Assembly (NCBI GenBank): GCA_018894105.1
Contig: CM032131.1
Location: 2,134,501 to 2,198,500, forward strand
Direction of reading: 5' to 3'
Length of the DNA stretch: 64,000 nt
Source of the DNA: Jacaranda mimosifolia
Lineage: Eukaryota > Streptophyta > Magnoliopsida > Lamiales > Bignoniaceae
The notes under the pieces are model-generated. The model ran no database searches. It was not told the origin of the DNA and was given only the letters and a program-made list of their open reading frames with translations. The number at the start of each line of letters is the position of its first letter. Within the stretch, counting starts at the first letter, position 1. Position numbers and translations under genes: made by a program. Below are positions 36,232 to 48,899 of the stretch, piece by piece.

Positions 36232-36757
36232 TGTTTTCTCAATTGTACGAGTTCTTGCCATCATCTGCATTTTTCAGTGGAACCCACCAAGGTCCGAAGA
36301 ATTAATTTTCTTCCCCTCTTCTCAATTCAGATGAAGAATCATGTTCAAGTTCACATTTTTTAGGATTTCTTTCTCTCAATTTGTGGTGATAGGACAACGC
36401 ATAATGTGGATGCTTTTTCCACCCTTCTCAGTGTTGTCCAACAAAACTTACCCTATGGCCCTATGATATTTTTTCTTTTTCTTTTTCTTTTTTTCGTGTA
36501 AGTTATGTTTTCTCTATTTTTTGACTAATTACCGATTTTTATTTTCAGTTTTACCATTTTTCCGCAAGTTTTGGATTTGGGTAAGCGATTTATAATGTGG
36601 CATTGTATAGAGTGCCTCAAAATTGGCTGCATTGGTGGTTTGGTGTTTCAATTGCTGCTATTCATGAAGTTGGTCAAATGGGTTTAATTTTTCTAAACCT
36701 ATGTTCCCTTTTTTGTGCCCTTTATTTTATTACTAATATTAATTATTATTATTTTTG

Positions 36758-38238
36758 AAAAAATTGTATTTTTGGTCCTATAACTTATGATCATTTTCAA
36801 TTGAGTCCATTTCATTTCGCAATTATCACATTGAGCCCCATAATTTAAAATTATTTCTCACATTTGGTCCCACCTCCCCCCTTTCGTTAAATAATTAACG
36901 GAAAGCCCACGTGCAGAGCATGTGCACTGTCAATAGTTGGGTTTTGGAGGGAAAATTGGCCTAATATTTTCACTCTCAATTTTTGGAGGAAAAATCAACT
37001 ATAAAAGAGAAAAAAAAATGAGAAAAAGGGAAAAATTATTATAAAATTTTTTAATATTTTTTTTTATAAATTGAAGTTTAAGATATTCTAAATTACACGA
37101 AACAAATATCCAAATTTTTAATTATTATAAATTAAAGAATTTATTTTCATTGTGTAAAATTTTTTAGAATTTTTTTAAAAACTAAATATTCAAAAGTTTT
37201 CAAAAAAAAAAAGATAAATTAAATATTTCATTTACAAACAAGATAAAAATTATAATTTATATTTTATAATTTTTCTTGTTTGGAGATTTATTTAGTTATT
37301 AACTTGTTAATTTTTTGTTATTTTTAAAAATTAGTTAATTTGGAAATAAATTTTAAATTTTAAATTATATTTTTAATTTAAATATATTTTAATTATATTT
37401 AAAATTAATAGAATTTAAAATATAATTTATATTTAGAAAAAAACTTGTTTAATAAAATATAATTTAAAATTATATCTAAATATTAATTTGGAAACAAGCA
37501 TGGGAAATTTAAAATTTAAAATTTCCAAATAGTTAATTTTTTGTTATTACATTGAAAACTTTAAAAATAGAAAAAAAATCATATATAAATTTAAATATTA
37601 ATTTATGATGAAAAATTTTAAATTATAAATTTTAAAATTTATTTTCAAATTAACTAATTTTTAGAAATAACAAAAAAATTAACAAATTAATAACTAAATA
37701 AATTTCCAAACATGAAAAATTAATAAATACAAATTAAAAGTTTTCTCATGTTTGGAAAAGAATTATTTAATTTAGTTTCTTTTAAATACTTTTGAATATT
37801 TGAGATTCTTTACACAATAAATTCTTTAATGTATAACGTTTAAAAAAATTGAATATTTATTCATGTAATTTAGAAATATTTTAAATTTAAATTTATGAAA
37901 ATTTTTGAAATTTTTTAAGATAATTTGACCAACTACATTAATTAATAACATTTTACAAAGATAAAAAATCAATTCAAATTAAAATTTAAATTAAAAATTA
38001 TTTGTAATTTTATTATTTCTAAGTATAATTTAGAATTATTAGAATTTAAAATATAATTTAAATTTAGAAATAACTTCTTTAATAAAATATAATTTAAAAT
38101 TAATTTTTTATTAAATTTTAAATTTTAATGAAAATCGCACTTTTGGCCCCATAACTTAGGCATAATCAATTTCCCCTCCAAAACCACATGTTAACAGCCA
38201 CGCATATGGTACATGCATTTTTCATTAAGTATTTGACG
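36758..38238. mobile_element. Large AT-rich foldback / long-TIR element
   Basis: The two halves are roughly inverted copies around ~37480. For example, tctaaattacacgaaacaaatat (37094) pairs with gaatatttattcatgtaatttaga (37850), and ctagttattaacttgttaatt-type sequence near 37290 pairs with that near 37680. The outermost arm (tttggtccta.. gttttggagggaaaa.., ending near 36960) matches inverted 38165-38238, where the right arm is cut off by the next element. No transposase. A transcript through it could fold into a long hairpin. Confidence 0.65.
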
Positions 38239-38239
38239 G

Positions 38240-39135
38240 TAGGAGTGTGCATTCAATTAAAACCGACCGAACCGATTAATTGAAATTTTCAATTTTTTTG
38301 AAACACCAAGCCGAAAATCATTTGATTCAATTTTTAATCGATAACCGAAGCCGAACCGGTTATAATGAGTTCGGTTTCGATTTGGTTAAACCGAACCGAA
38401 ACCCCTTTTTTAACCAAAAAAGTAATTACTTAATTACCTAAGAATGGTTACTACTAATGTTTTGAAACCGGTTAAAAAAACCACCCACCAATTAACCAAT
38501 TGTGAATTGATAAAAACCAATCAAGTACTGATTCAACTAGTTCTTGATTGATTCCCTATTTTTCTATTTATTTTTTTGAGTTCTTTTAGAAATTCCAAAT
38601 AAAAAAGGTTAATATATGAGAAAATAAGAAGAAAGTTGACTAATTAATAATGCACTATTGACTAGAGTCTAGAGACCAGGACTTTTTTTTTTTTTCCCTC
38701 ACTTTTTAAAATCATTTCCTCTTTGCCTTTCTTCCATACTGTTGCTGCTAGTCACATTGTTTAATTTTTATTGGATTATGTTGGATACTTAGTGTGACAA
38801 AATTAATTTATTATGTTAAATATTGGACTTGAAATTTGAAGGGATGGCCACTCGTATTAATATTAAATAGTTGTGTTGTACTATTTGATTAGATTATATA
38901 TTGTAAGTAATTAATTGTGAAATAGTATTTTTTTAAAGAATTATTTGAAAAAAATAAATAAAATATGGAGATTTTTTTTTTTTTTGAATTTTTTTCTAGA
39001 TTATTGAAAATTTTCTATATTTTTTGCTAATATATTAATAACACTATATATATTTATAAAATAATATAAATTATTGCATTATTATGACATCAATCAAACT
39101 GTAATCAATTAAGCAACCGGTTGAATGCCCAGCTA
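38240..39135. mobile_element. hAT-like element
   Basis: Left end TAGGAGTGTGCATTCAA and right end (inverted) TAGCTGGGCATTCAACC are related TIRs. The left subterminal part is rich in accgaacc motifs, common in plant hAT elements. No matching 8-bp TSD found. It abuts the truncated foldback on its left. No coding capacity. Confidence 0.5.
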
Positions 39136-40029
39136 AAGTAGGTTGGAATCAGGTTTGCGCCAGAAAGAAATCATTGCTGCGATAGTATTTATGGCTTAGG
39201 TGGTGCTTGCTTTTGGGCAAGTTTCCCACGTTTCATTTCTCACAACATGAGAAAAGGCATAGGTGTGCTTGCTATGAGAGTATATCTCTTTCCCACATAT
39301 CTCTTCTTAAATCAATTCTCATTTCTACATTAAAAATAAAAATAAAAACGAACTCTCTCTTTTTCTTTCAATTCTCATTTTCCAAATTCATATCCATGAC
39401 TCCCATCTCTCCCATCTCTCCCTCTCTCACGTCTCATTCCTCTCTATCTCTCCTCTGAAATGCGACCCTTCCTTTTCTCTCTAACTTCAAAAAGTTGGTT
39501 AGTAAATAACTAAAAGGTTGGTTAGTTTAATACATTAAATTATTTGTGTAATACATTAAAAAGGTTGGTTAGTTTAAATACTTATAATAAATAGACCATA
39601 AATTAAAGAAAATAATTATTAATTCCAATTGTGATATCTTAAAATTGTATAAAATAATCTGCTTCCAGTGTAAATACGAGGCAAAATATAATTTTCATTA
39701 TTCATAAATTATACAATAATATACATAACAGTTTTGTATTAAAATTCAATAATCACGGCAAAGAAAATTTTAAACATACGATTTTTATGAATTTAATATA
39801 AATGTATATAACAGATATTTATGGATAATTGTTAACAATGCCAATTAATTGAATTGAAATTACTATATTTTTTATAAAAGAAAATTCATCCTAATAGTTA
39901 AATTGTATATTATCGTACGTAGTTACCAAGTTTCATAATTAAACATGTTTTATATTTTAATTTCTGCAACATAAGTTATTTTTTACCAAAATATTATACC
40001 CAAAAAATATAACTCGCAAGTACCATATA
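39136..40029. other. Spacer with pyrimidine-rich stretch
   Basis: Includes a CT-rich block (39330-39480) and AT-rich sequence. The + frame 39207-39458 is low-complexity and shows no domain. No gene supported. Confidence 0.45.
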
Positions 40030-40350
40030 TATTTAATCTAAAAAACATATCTCACAAACATTTCCAATTCTCCAAACAAACAAAACAAAAAATCTCACAA
40101 ACATCCTTAATTTTATTTCACTTCACCTATCATATCAACCATAATCATTACATTTTATCTCATAAACATTCACATATTTAATTCTCATTCTCATTTCTCA
40201 AAAAAAACTACCATCTCATAAATAATTCTCATGCTCAATTTTCAATCTCATTCTCATAAAACCCAATCTCTCACCTTTTTATCTTTGGAAAACAAAAAAT
40301 TAAGTTTTTCTCACAAACAATCACAATCTTAGCTTTGTTTAGCTTTTGAC
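40030..40350. repeat. MITE-like dispersed repeat, copy B (inverted)
   Basis: Reverse complement resembles 29805-30090 (see that entry). Contains repeated ctcataaa and tctcac phrases. Confidence 0.4.
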
Positions 40351-40648
40351 TTACTGAAATTTCTGCTTGTATCAGAACGAAAGAAAAATATTTTGATGTG
40401 TGTTTGTGAAATATTTCTCCAAGTAATTCTTTCTATCTTTATTTTGTATGTATGCTCTTCTTGAATGTTGGTGGTTAAACTAACCATTTTTTATTTGACC
40501 TCTGGGTATTCTATGATTGGCCTTTTTCATCTATATGCATGGGTTTTTCTTTGGGGTGTGTGTGTATAGTTGGAGTTCTTCTTCTTCTTCTTTTGTTTTT
40601 TCATTTTTTTTTCTTTGAGTGTCCCTTTTCTTTAAATATAAATGGAAG

Positions 40649-41478
40649 CAGTGGCGGATCCAGAAATAAAAGTACTGTGGGAAGGGGGGGGCACAAAAAC
40701 TATAAAAATATAAAAGTCTAACTATAAGTTTTACATTTTACGAACTCGGGATATATGATCTACATTGAAGTTGAACACAATGATTTTTTATACTATAAAT
40801 TTCATTAGCAATCGAATTATTAGCAAAAAATTTTGTAATATCATTCTCACTGTAATTAACCAAACAATTAGCTAAAAAATTATCTTTTATTTCATTTTTG
40901 AGCCTCTTTTTCATAATATTTATAGTTGGAAAATTTTTCTTACTTGTAACTATTGAAAGCCAAAGAAAATTTTGATATATTCATTTAATTACTTTTGTCT
41001 CTTTGTTTCAATCTTGTTAAAGTAAAAAAGATGAATTTTAATTGTTTTTCAAGTCCTTAAGGTTCTTTTTAACTATATCCCTATATATTTTTCTTACACA
41101 AATAGAATGATAATACTCTAATAGGTCTAACCTAATTACAATCTTCATTTCATTACTTGGTTAAGAATATAGACTTAAAATTTTATTTTGAGTTTATAAA
41201 ATGAAAATTATTTTTTGTTGTTAATTAAAAATTAATTAATTTAATACAACAAATCTAAATAATTATTTTTTTTATTTAAGGTCCAACAAGATAAATTAAA
41301 TCTTTTAAAATTAACAAATGTTAATTAAAAATTAATATTTTAGTTAATAGTAAATAATGCATTCTTTTAAAATTTAAATTTAAATTAACTATTATCAAAA
41401 AACACAACCTTTACAGGAGGCAAGCTTTACAAACACACACAAAGCTGGGGGGCAATGGCCCCTGCTTGCCTCCTGTAG
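40649..41478. mobile_element. Probable hAT-type MITE
   Basis: Starts CAGTGGCGGATCCAGAAAT followed by a G-run, a form I recall for the ends of plant hAT MITEs. The right end has ggggggcaatggcccctgc and a 14-bp inverted repeat (41412-41425 with 41464-41477, tacaggaggcaagc). The two ends do not pair well and no TSD was fixed. Confidence 0.4.
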
Positions 41479-42520
41479 ATAGATAGTTTCTATTTTCTAT
41501 TTTGTTGATGTTGTGCTTTGGACATCATTCTTTATTTTTTGGTAAGTTTTCCTATTTCTTTGTAGGAGTTCATTTTTCTTTACTTGTATTATTTAACTTC
41601 TATTTTTTTGCATATTGGGTGTTGGTGTTTGAATATTTCCAAGAAGTTTCTCTTCTTGGATATTTCCTGTTGCATGTATACTAATTATACTGAATATAGG
41701 TATATCTTTACTTTGTGAGACAATCATTCAGCAATTAGGATGGTACTAAGAAATATAGTAATGCCATTGAAATTAATACTGTTATAATTTTTCTGGGTAT
41801 GTCTCTCAAGGGTTTATTTGTGGAATGTCTTCTCTAAAAGTGATGTGAACATTTTGTGTTTAAGTTGTACCCACACTGTGTGTTTCAATATTGGTTAACT
41901 TTTACTTTTCATCCTTAGCTTTAAGTAAAGAAGGCTTATGACAGTAGCCAACTTCAACTTTGATCAAATTATCTTTCTTCATTCAAGTTCATTAAGGTTT
42001 TTGTAGTACCCGTTTCTTTAATTTTCAAGCCACATGAGATTTTTTATTTTCTCATTTCATGAGTTTTCTCTTCTTCTCTTTTCCTCAATTCCAAACCACT
42101 TTGGTAATTTGGGGTATTTACCATGACTTAAATTATATTTTTTGTCATAGCTCACTTTTATCCAGCTTTCTTTTTTAGCAAATTGCAAGTCTTGTTTAAT
42201 AGAATCGTGACTTTAACGTGCTATTAGTCGACAATAAAATATTTTGAAATATGTTATGTTAGAAAATGAAAGTTTTGAGCATTATCAACGTTTGCATTAT
42301 TTATTTTCGTTTGGATTGGCCAGAGAATTCATGCTAGAGCCTAGAAATAGCAAGATTGAAATATTCTTGCCATTAGTGGAAATGGATATTGGTAATCTGA
42401 AATATTTAGAAGACCAAAAGCATATGTGAGTGGTTAAAGCTGCTTAATCATGGTTGAAAATTTTACTTTTAGTTTTTCTTATCAATGCAAGTTAATAAGA
42501 ATGTTCAAGAATTTTCTAAA
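41479..42520. other. Spacer, no gene recognised
   Basis: AT-rich. Short + frames at 41502-41684 and 42244-42429 are open but match no family I know and have no supporting splice structure. Confidence 0.4.
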
Positions 42521-43042
42521 AATCTTCTCGGCAAAATTGTGAAATTGGTGTTAGAACTATATCTTACTGGCAATTTTGGACTTTAACTTTTCAATTGGGC
42601 TTGAAGTCATTTGGCAGTAGCTCAAGCCTGCATGGTGTCTCGTGGCATCTTGTCACTCCAGGCATCCTCCTCTTTCCTATGTGGCATATGGTGTGGAAAC
42701 TTCTCTTACCATATCAGCAAAATTATTCCACCTGGTCGCGGGAGGGGGGGTGGAGAAATTACACTTCATCATTTCAAAAAATCAAAAAATTCATAAAAAA
42801 CAAAAAAAACAAAAATCAAACATAAACTAAAAACATGTTTGACCAACAAAAACTCATTTCACATCTCAATTTTTAAAAAGGGAATTCCTTCTAAGAACCC
42901 TAGTTTTACAAATACTCCTACTCCAGAAATTCATTACAAATCATTTGAAAAAATTGGTACTTTCTCACTTCAAACTGGGGTTTAGGAAACAATAATCTAA
43001 TTTAACATTGGCGATTAAAGTTGAAGCTGGAGAGATGTCTGA

Positions 43043-43356
43043 CATCCACCAGCTATCAATTGCTACTATGGGAAAGCTATCGTCCTCCGCACATCATGGA
43101 TGGATGAAAACCCAAGTAAAAGGCTTCAGACTTGTTTAGAGAAGATTGGAGGGTGTTCCTCCTTTCAATGGATAGACAACCCACTGTGTGCAAGGGCAAG
43201 ACAAATTATTTTAGGACTTCTCCGGCAACTGAATGGTGTGGAGGTCAAAATGAGTATTTTGGAAAACAAGAATGCCCAACATTAGGGGAAATTGAAGAAA
43301 ATAAAAATCTTACTATGTGGATGTTTGGGCTTGCTACTATGGTGCTTTGGAAGTGA
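43043..43356 (+). pseudogene. GRF zinc-finger protein, broken
   Basis: One frame (43043-43285) reads CYYGKAIVLRTSWMDENPSK, then the Cys ligands in RLQTC and GGC, then SSFQWIDNPLCARARQIILG and LLRQLNGVEVKMS. This matches the GRF zinc finger (C-x-C-G .. NPgRrF..C .. CgfFeW.D) of topoisomerase/nuclease-type and plant transposon-borne proteins, which bind single-stranded nucleic acid. The second Cys of the CxCG ligand pair is Tyr here. A frame change near 43260 is needed to reach the usual tail (ENKNLTMWMFGLATMVLW, a short hydrophobic end), and there is a stop just upstream (43040). It lies inside the MULE, pointing towards the transposase. Not functional as read. Confidence 0.7.
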
Positions 43357-44579
43357 TTGCTGGAGGTGTTGATTTTTGAAGAGGGATTTTGGAAAATTTT
43401 GTACCTTTTTCCTTAGTATTCACGCGACTTGTATTTTTTTTTTTTTTTTGGTCTTTATGATTTTAGTTTTTAAGAAATAGAATTTCTGTTAAAGCATAAA
43501 TGTAATTTGTACTATGTGATTAAGAAGCATAATTTCTGATGTAGTGAAATGTAAGTTAAATTATTTGTCTTCAAATGTTCTTTTTCATTTGTTAAATTTT
43601 GTTAGGATTTGGTTGTTGATTATGTTAATTGAGTAGCTAGATTGGAAGTGAGAATTGAGATTGAGACTGTCAAATTGAGAATACCAAAAAGATGTGTAAA
43701 AAAAGATTGAGAATGCAATAATAAGTATGAGAAGAATGATGAAAAATACAACTCTAGACCAATCTAGCCAATTCTGGCAACTAAACCAATATCATACATA
43801 CCTCATACACAATTCTAGCAACTAAACCAATATGATACACACCTCATTGTACACTTATACACCAATATTCTAGCCAATGAAACTGATCTAGCTAATTCCA
43901 GCAACTAAACCAATATCGTACACACCTCATATATATAAAAGAAATTAAACTAATATCATACACACCTCATCATAAACTTGTACACACATCATCACACAAA
44001 TAGCATTAAAGCAACAAAATACAATAAAATAAGTAAAGGCAAGACAAAACTAAAACTAAACTTCATACCTTACACCAAAAGATGCATTTACATCAAAATT
44101 AACATGCCTTATGCTAAAATCATTTATATAAAAAAGAACATAAATTCACAACAGTTCAAGTTTCCGACTTATAAATTGATTTTCATTCACCAAAAACTCC
44201 TATCAAGTGTTTCTTTCTTATCAAATGTCTATACACCTAAAAATCATTATTTCATCTTCTTCTTCCCCTTTTCATTCAACTTTTTCATAGCAATAGTAAG
44301 GTTGGCCATTGTCACATATTTGACACCACCTTCCATGAATTTTGGTATAGGCAACTGAGTCAACCTATTAGATTGAGTATTTAACTAAGACTATTGAGTG
44401 CTAATAAATGTGGGAGGTGTCCTAATGTTTACGCTATGGCTCCCTTGTGATTTTAATTGCATCATTTGGTCATATATGGAAGGTCATGGCTGCAATACTG
44501 GTGGTTGGAGAAGGTCTTACATAGAGGCTCTCAAGCAAGTGCAAGTCTCAGTTTCAGAAACTGCTGTAGTCTATTTCAA

Positions 44580-47500
44580 TGAAGGTAAGATGCTTAGCTC
44601 TTCATTGGCACCCACTTTTGCATCATGTTCCACCTCTTCATCAAACTAAATGAGAGTTTCAATGGGATTCTTGCCCTGCAAACTGGACGAAGATAATATC
44701 AATGATGAAATTTCTTCCCTTAAACCAACAAAATAGCTAAATAAATTAATCTAACCTTCTTAATTTCAGTCCATGCACTCCTTCCAATCACTATAATATC
44801 ACTTGCTGCTTGCTTTCCTTTATTCACCCTAGTTATATGTTAACAAAAAACAAAAAAGAAAGAAAGAAAGAAAAGAAACTTAATAATTCATCAAATTATC
44901 AAGTAATAATTAATTAATCAAAATTAACAAAGAACTCAATAACTAAGATATATTACCTATTTTGAAGATGGCCCTCCCTGGATGCCGTTCATTGGACATG
45001 TCAAAGCATTGTACTTTTATTTAGCACATATATTATTTGATGCCTCCTCATTTTTGTCTTTAGAGAAGGCCTTCTTTTCTTTTCTTTTTTTTTTCCGCCC
45101 CAGTCAATTGGCTCATCCTTTTCTTTTCCCTTGTCTTTTTTGTCTCCCAACTCTGTTTTCAGAATTTGGAGGCATTCGTGGTATAATACCACTCTCAACC
45201 CACACATTTGTTCCACAAATGCCCATTATGCTAGTTCATAAACTCTTTGATATGTCTGCACACTGTAGTAGGACACTATAAAGCTCTCAGAGTCTTGGTT
45301 TTGATTATTTATGGCTCTGATGGCATGCATATAAGGTGCACCCCCATGCTCTGCAGGTGCATATCCACTTGTCGAGATCAACACAGTGCAGAGAACCATC
45401 AACACAAGATAATTGATAATGTTTGTCAGTTGACTTGATAATTATGCAAGATGAGGCATCTCTGGAATTCTTCAATAGAACATCTATGATCTTAGGGCAC
45501 AAAAATCCACTCTCCATTTAGCTCTGGCTCTATCTCTATTAATTGACAACCTTTTCATTAGATACTCCCTAATCCATTCAAGCATTGTAAGGATAGGTTT
45601 GTCTCTTGCCATCACAATATTGTTGTTGAATGTTTCACACACATTATTCACAACAAGATCATATCTAGAATGAATGTTGGAATGTGAACTCAGTCATTTG
45701 AATGCTTTATCATCCAAATCCTTTAGCATTTGCATTTTTCTTTTGAATTCAGCAACAGTAGTAGTAATAGCATCTTTCTATAAAGCCTACTTGAATGCCT
45801 CCTTTTTGAAGCCACTTCTATGCATATTTTTCTATGAGTGCTACATACAAGATTTGTGCTCTGCACCTGAAAGCCTTCTTCAAAACCTTGTATTAGGCCT
45901 TTTTGTTTGTTTGACATAAAAGTGTACTCCTCAAAATTGTTTATGTCTAAGTCATTCTTCAACGCAGTCATAAACTCCTCTTACTGTTGTGATTTAAGAC
46001 CTCTCCATGTACTGTGTTGAGGTGACACCCATCTACCCAATGAATGGCCTACATCCTGTCTTAAAGCCTTGTTCCAATGCATTTAGGCAACAATAAAACT
46101 TACTAAACCTATTCTGACCATCTATTTATTCTACACCCACCAATACAATCAAGCCTGGGTTGGTTTTCCTAATTTCTTCAACACAATCCCATAGCTTCCG
46201 ATATTGCCACTCAGATCTCGCTCAAGCTTAAGTAATGCCATTCTCTTGGCTCTATAAGCCTGCTCCTTAGATACATTAATATTCATCTCCTTGATAATAT
46301 CTTGTCTAAACCCCACAATATTTCTTTTAGGATCAATTTTCCACATATGCAAGTACCTATCACACAATCATTTTGTTTTTATAGCCTTGATATTAAATTT
46401 TTCTCCACATGTATGTTTAGGAATGTATTCTCTTATTTGAAATGTATACTCTTCCTTCAATTTAATGGCACTGGTTCTCCAAGGGCAACTATTATATTTT
46501 CCTCCCATACACCTTGCATAAACTCTATTTTTGTCATTCTTTGTGATCTTTAATAGCTTGCTACAACATGAGATTGAATAGCTTGCTTAAACTCATCTTT
46601 GTTGCTAAATAGCATCTCTAGTTCAAGTGTTGGATTCCACATATTCTTAGGGTTAAAAATAGGGAATTTACACATTTCGTTCTCTCTATATGAGTTCAAT
46701 TTGTCAACTATCTCCATGTCACTACCCATCAAATCTTCTTCACTGCCCTTATTACTCTCACTATCATCGTGTTCCCCTATTTCTTCTTCACTATGATCAT
46801 TTTCACTTTCTAAACTCACTTGGCTTAGTTTAATCTCATCACTTACATCATGATCACTCAATATATAATCAACATCATTATCTTTCTCTCACTGAACCTA
46901 TCTACATGCACCTCTCTTGTTCCCATCATATCATCATCTAAAGGTGGTTATATATTCATCTCATAAGTATATAAATGTATACTGGCCAAAATTTCCACAT
47001 ATTTTTTCCTCCTTCAAACCTTATTGTAAATTCCGCAAACCTTGCTTTCTACCCTTAACATCTCTCATACCTTGTTGTACACCCCCACACCCCTAGACCT
47101 TGCTTTATACCCTCTACATCTCCCAAACCTTGATGTGCATCCCCTACTCCCCCCACACCTTACTGTACATCTCCTAAATTAATCTGTTGATCAGCATCAA
47201 ACTGAACTCCCATATCACACCCCTCACCAACTCCCTTATTTCGTCCCTCAATACCCCTCTCTGTAACTCCTTCATCACAATTCTATTGAAATGCCTCATC
47301 ACCTCTCTCAACATCATTATATACTTCAACCCCATGATTTTGCTCTCTAGCTACCCCTTCAAACCTCTGATTTTGCTATATAGGTATTCCCTCACCCTCT
47401 TCTTTATTATGGATATCAGTTTTATCTAAGATCAAATCTTGTTCTTTATATTGTTTCTCTACCAGTTCAATCAGTCCATTTTGCTTATCATTGGAAGTAT

Positions 47501-47660
47501 TTCTTACTACATCTAGATAAAATACCATATCCCTAGTAGTTTTTAAAGCATTGTCTGCTAATTTCAGTAGGCCTTTCCCTTTAGTTATGTTTTTAAATCC
47601 ATGTGGTTCCTTTATGTAGATGGCAACATCCCCATTTAATCCAACCATTTTATTGAATTT
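44580..47660 (-). pseudogene. MURA-type MULE transposase, broken
   Basis: Pieces in order on the - strand: a PB1-like N-terminal segment with LLKLADNALKTTRDMVFYLD (47376-47648); an acidic linker then FPIFNPKNMWNPTLELEMLF and FKQAIQSHVV of the MuDR N-terminal DNA-binding domain (46550-46861); the AYRAKRMALLKLERDLSGN region (46149-46367); the core segment TFMSNKQKGLIQGFEEGFQV (45723-45971); a degenerate SWIM zinc finger KWICTCRAWG (45305-45517); and a C-terminal basic and zinc-knuckle-like tail, with MRRHQII, near 45000-45220. Many stops and frameshifts separate them, and the SWIM His is not in place. This would have cut and moved the surrounding MULE. It can no longer make the enzyme. Confidence 0.8.
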
Positions 47661-47874
47661 ACTCAGAGTAGTTCTACAGTAATGAGGTGCATGGACATAA
47701 GCAAACCTACTTAAAGTCCCTTCACATTATTTAGGCACAGGTCAATTTTGAATTTCACCCCAATGGTCACAGTAATGCATATGCTATCAGGTTTGCAAAA
47801 GCAGAAAATAAGGTTCAAAATTAATTTTAAAATAAAAATTTAATAACAATTTCTAAAATTGATAATACAGTTGT

Positions 47875-47887
47875 GGGGGGGGGGGGG
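47875..47887. repeat. G13 homopolymer
   Basis: Run of 13 guanines inside the MULE, upstream of the transposase remnant. One of several long G/C runs in the window. Confidence 0.85.
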
Positions 47888-48711
47888 ACTATCTTTTGTA
47901 AAGTTCAAGAATAAATTGGGACCATGTGGCCCCATTTGCATAATAAAAAATTCTTTACATAATAAACCAGTCAAAAACATATTTTTTTAAACAATGTCTA
48001 GCCCCATTTGCATTCTGTAAACTCAGCAAAGAGTATCCCATAAACAACACAGAATGTTAACACAATATAATGGAAACTAAGACTTATGATAGAATGGGGT
48101 TGGAAGATCCACATTCCTTGTTGCCTAACATAGATCATGTTCGACTTCACTTCACGTATGGAAGGATTTTCACAATTTTGAGCTCCAATTTTTCAATGTC
48201 CAGTGTTATAAGGTTTGTGGTTGGAGAAGAATTTGGGATTTTGATTTCAATTCTTACAGAATGGTCACTACAAGAAAAACATGCTATTGTGCCGCATAAT
48301 AGCGTCACAATAGCTTACTTTGTGGCGTTTAAGCTATTGTAGCGCTTCTCAAAAGTGCCACTAAGAAACCCATGGCAATAGAGTTTGTGACACTTAAATG
48401 TGTCATAAAAACAATGTTTTAATGATGCTATATAGTTTTTCGATAATAGTAGAAAAGTAATACTTCTAAGCGTTTCAACAAATTTTATACTTGTATTTGC
48501 TGGAACGCTAATAAGCATTGCAAGATGAACAATTCACTACACATAGATTTGTTAGAAGAAATGCTTATTGCTAAACTAAAATGCGTTATGCAGTTAAGTA
48601 CGAGACAATGTTGAGTGTTACAATTTTAATCATTTTGGCACACTAAAATCTGTCACAATAGATGCTTGATGCTATATTTACATGTGTCATGAAGTCATAT
48701 ATAAAGGCAAT

Positions 48712-48747
48712 AATGAGTGTCACAAAATAAATTTTGTGACACTCATT
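48712..48747. repeat. 17-bp perfect palindromic stem in the CACTA subterminus
   Basis: AATGAGTGTCACAAAAT and its exact inverse separated by only AA. It combines two copies of the subterminal gtgtcac motif in a cruciform-capable arrangement. Confidence 0.9.
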
Positions 48748-48899
48748 TTTGTCATCATATAGGCTTTGCACAACATCTAGTAGTGCTTCAGTAGTACACA
48801 TATTAGTTTTCAGAGTATTTATGACATTTTCAAATGCTCTGTACGTATTTGTTTTCATTTCTAATTAGTAGATCATAACAATTATACAAGAAATATAAA

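Noticed and set aside
42595..42830. Three overlapping + strand frames of 60-76 residues
   Set aside because: They lie in the left TIR of the MULE; the same sequence is inverted at the right end.
44398..44649. 83-residue + strand frame, and other + frames to 46796
   Set aside because: Antisense to the MULE transposase remnant or its 3' region.
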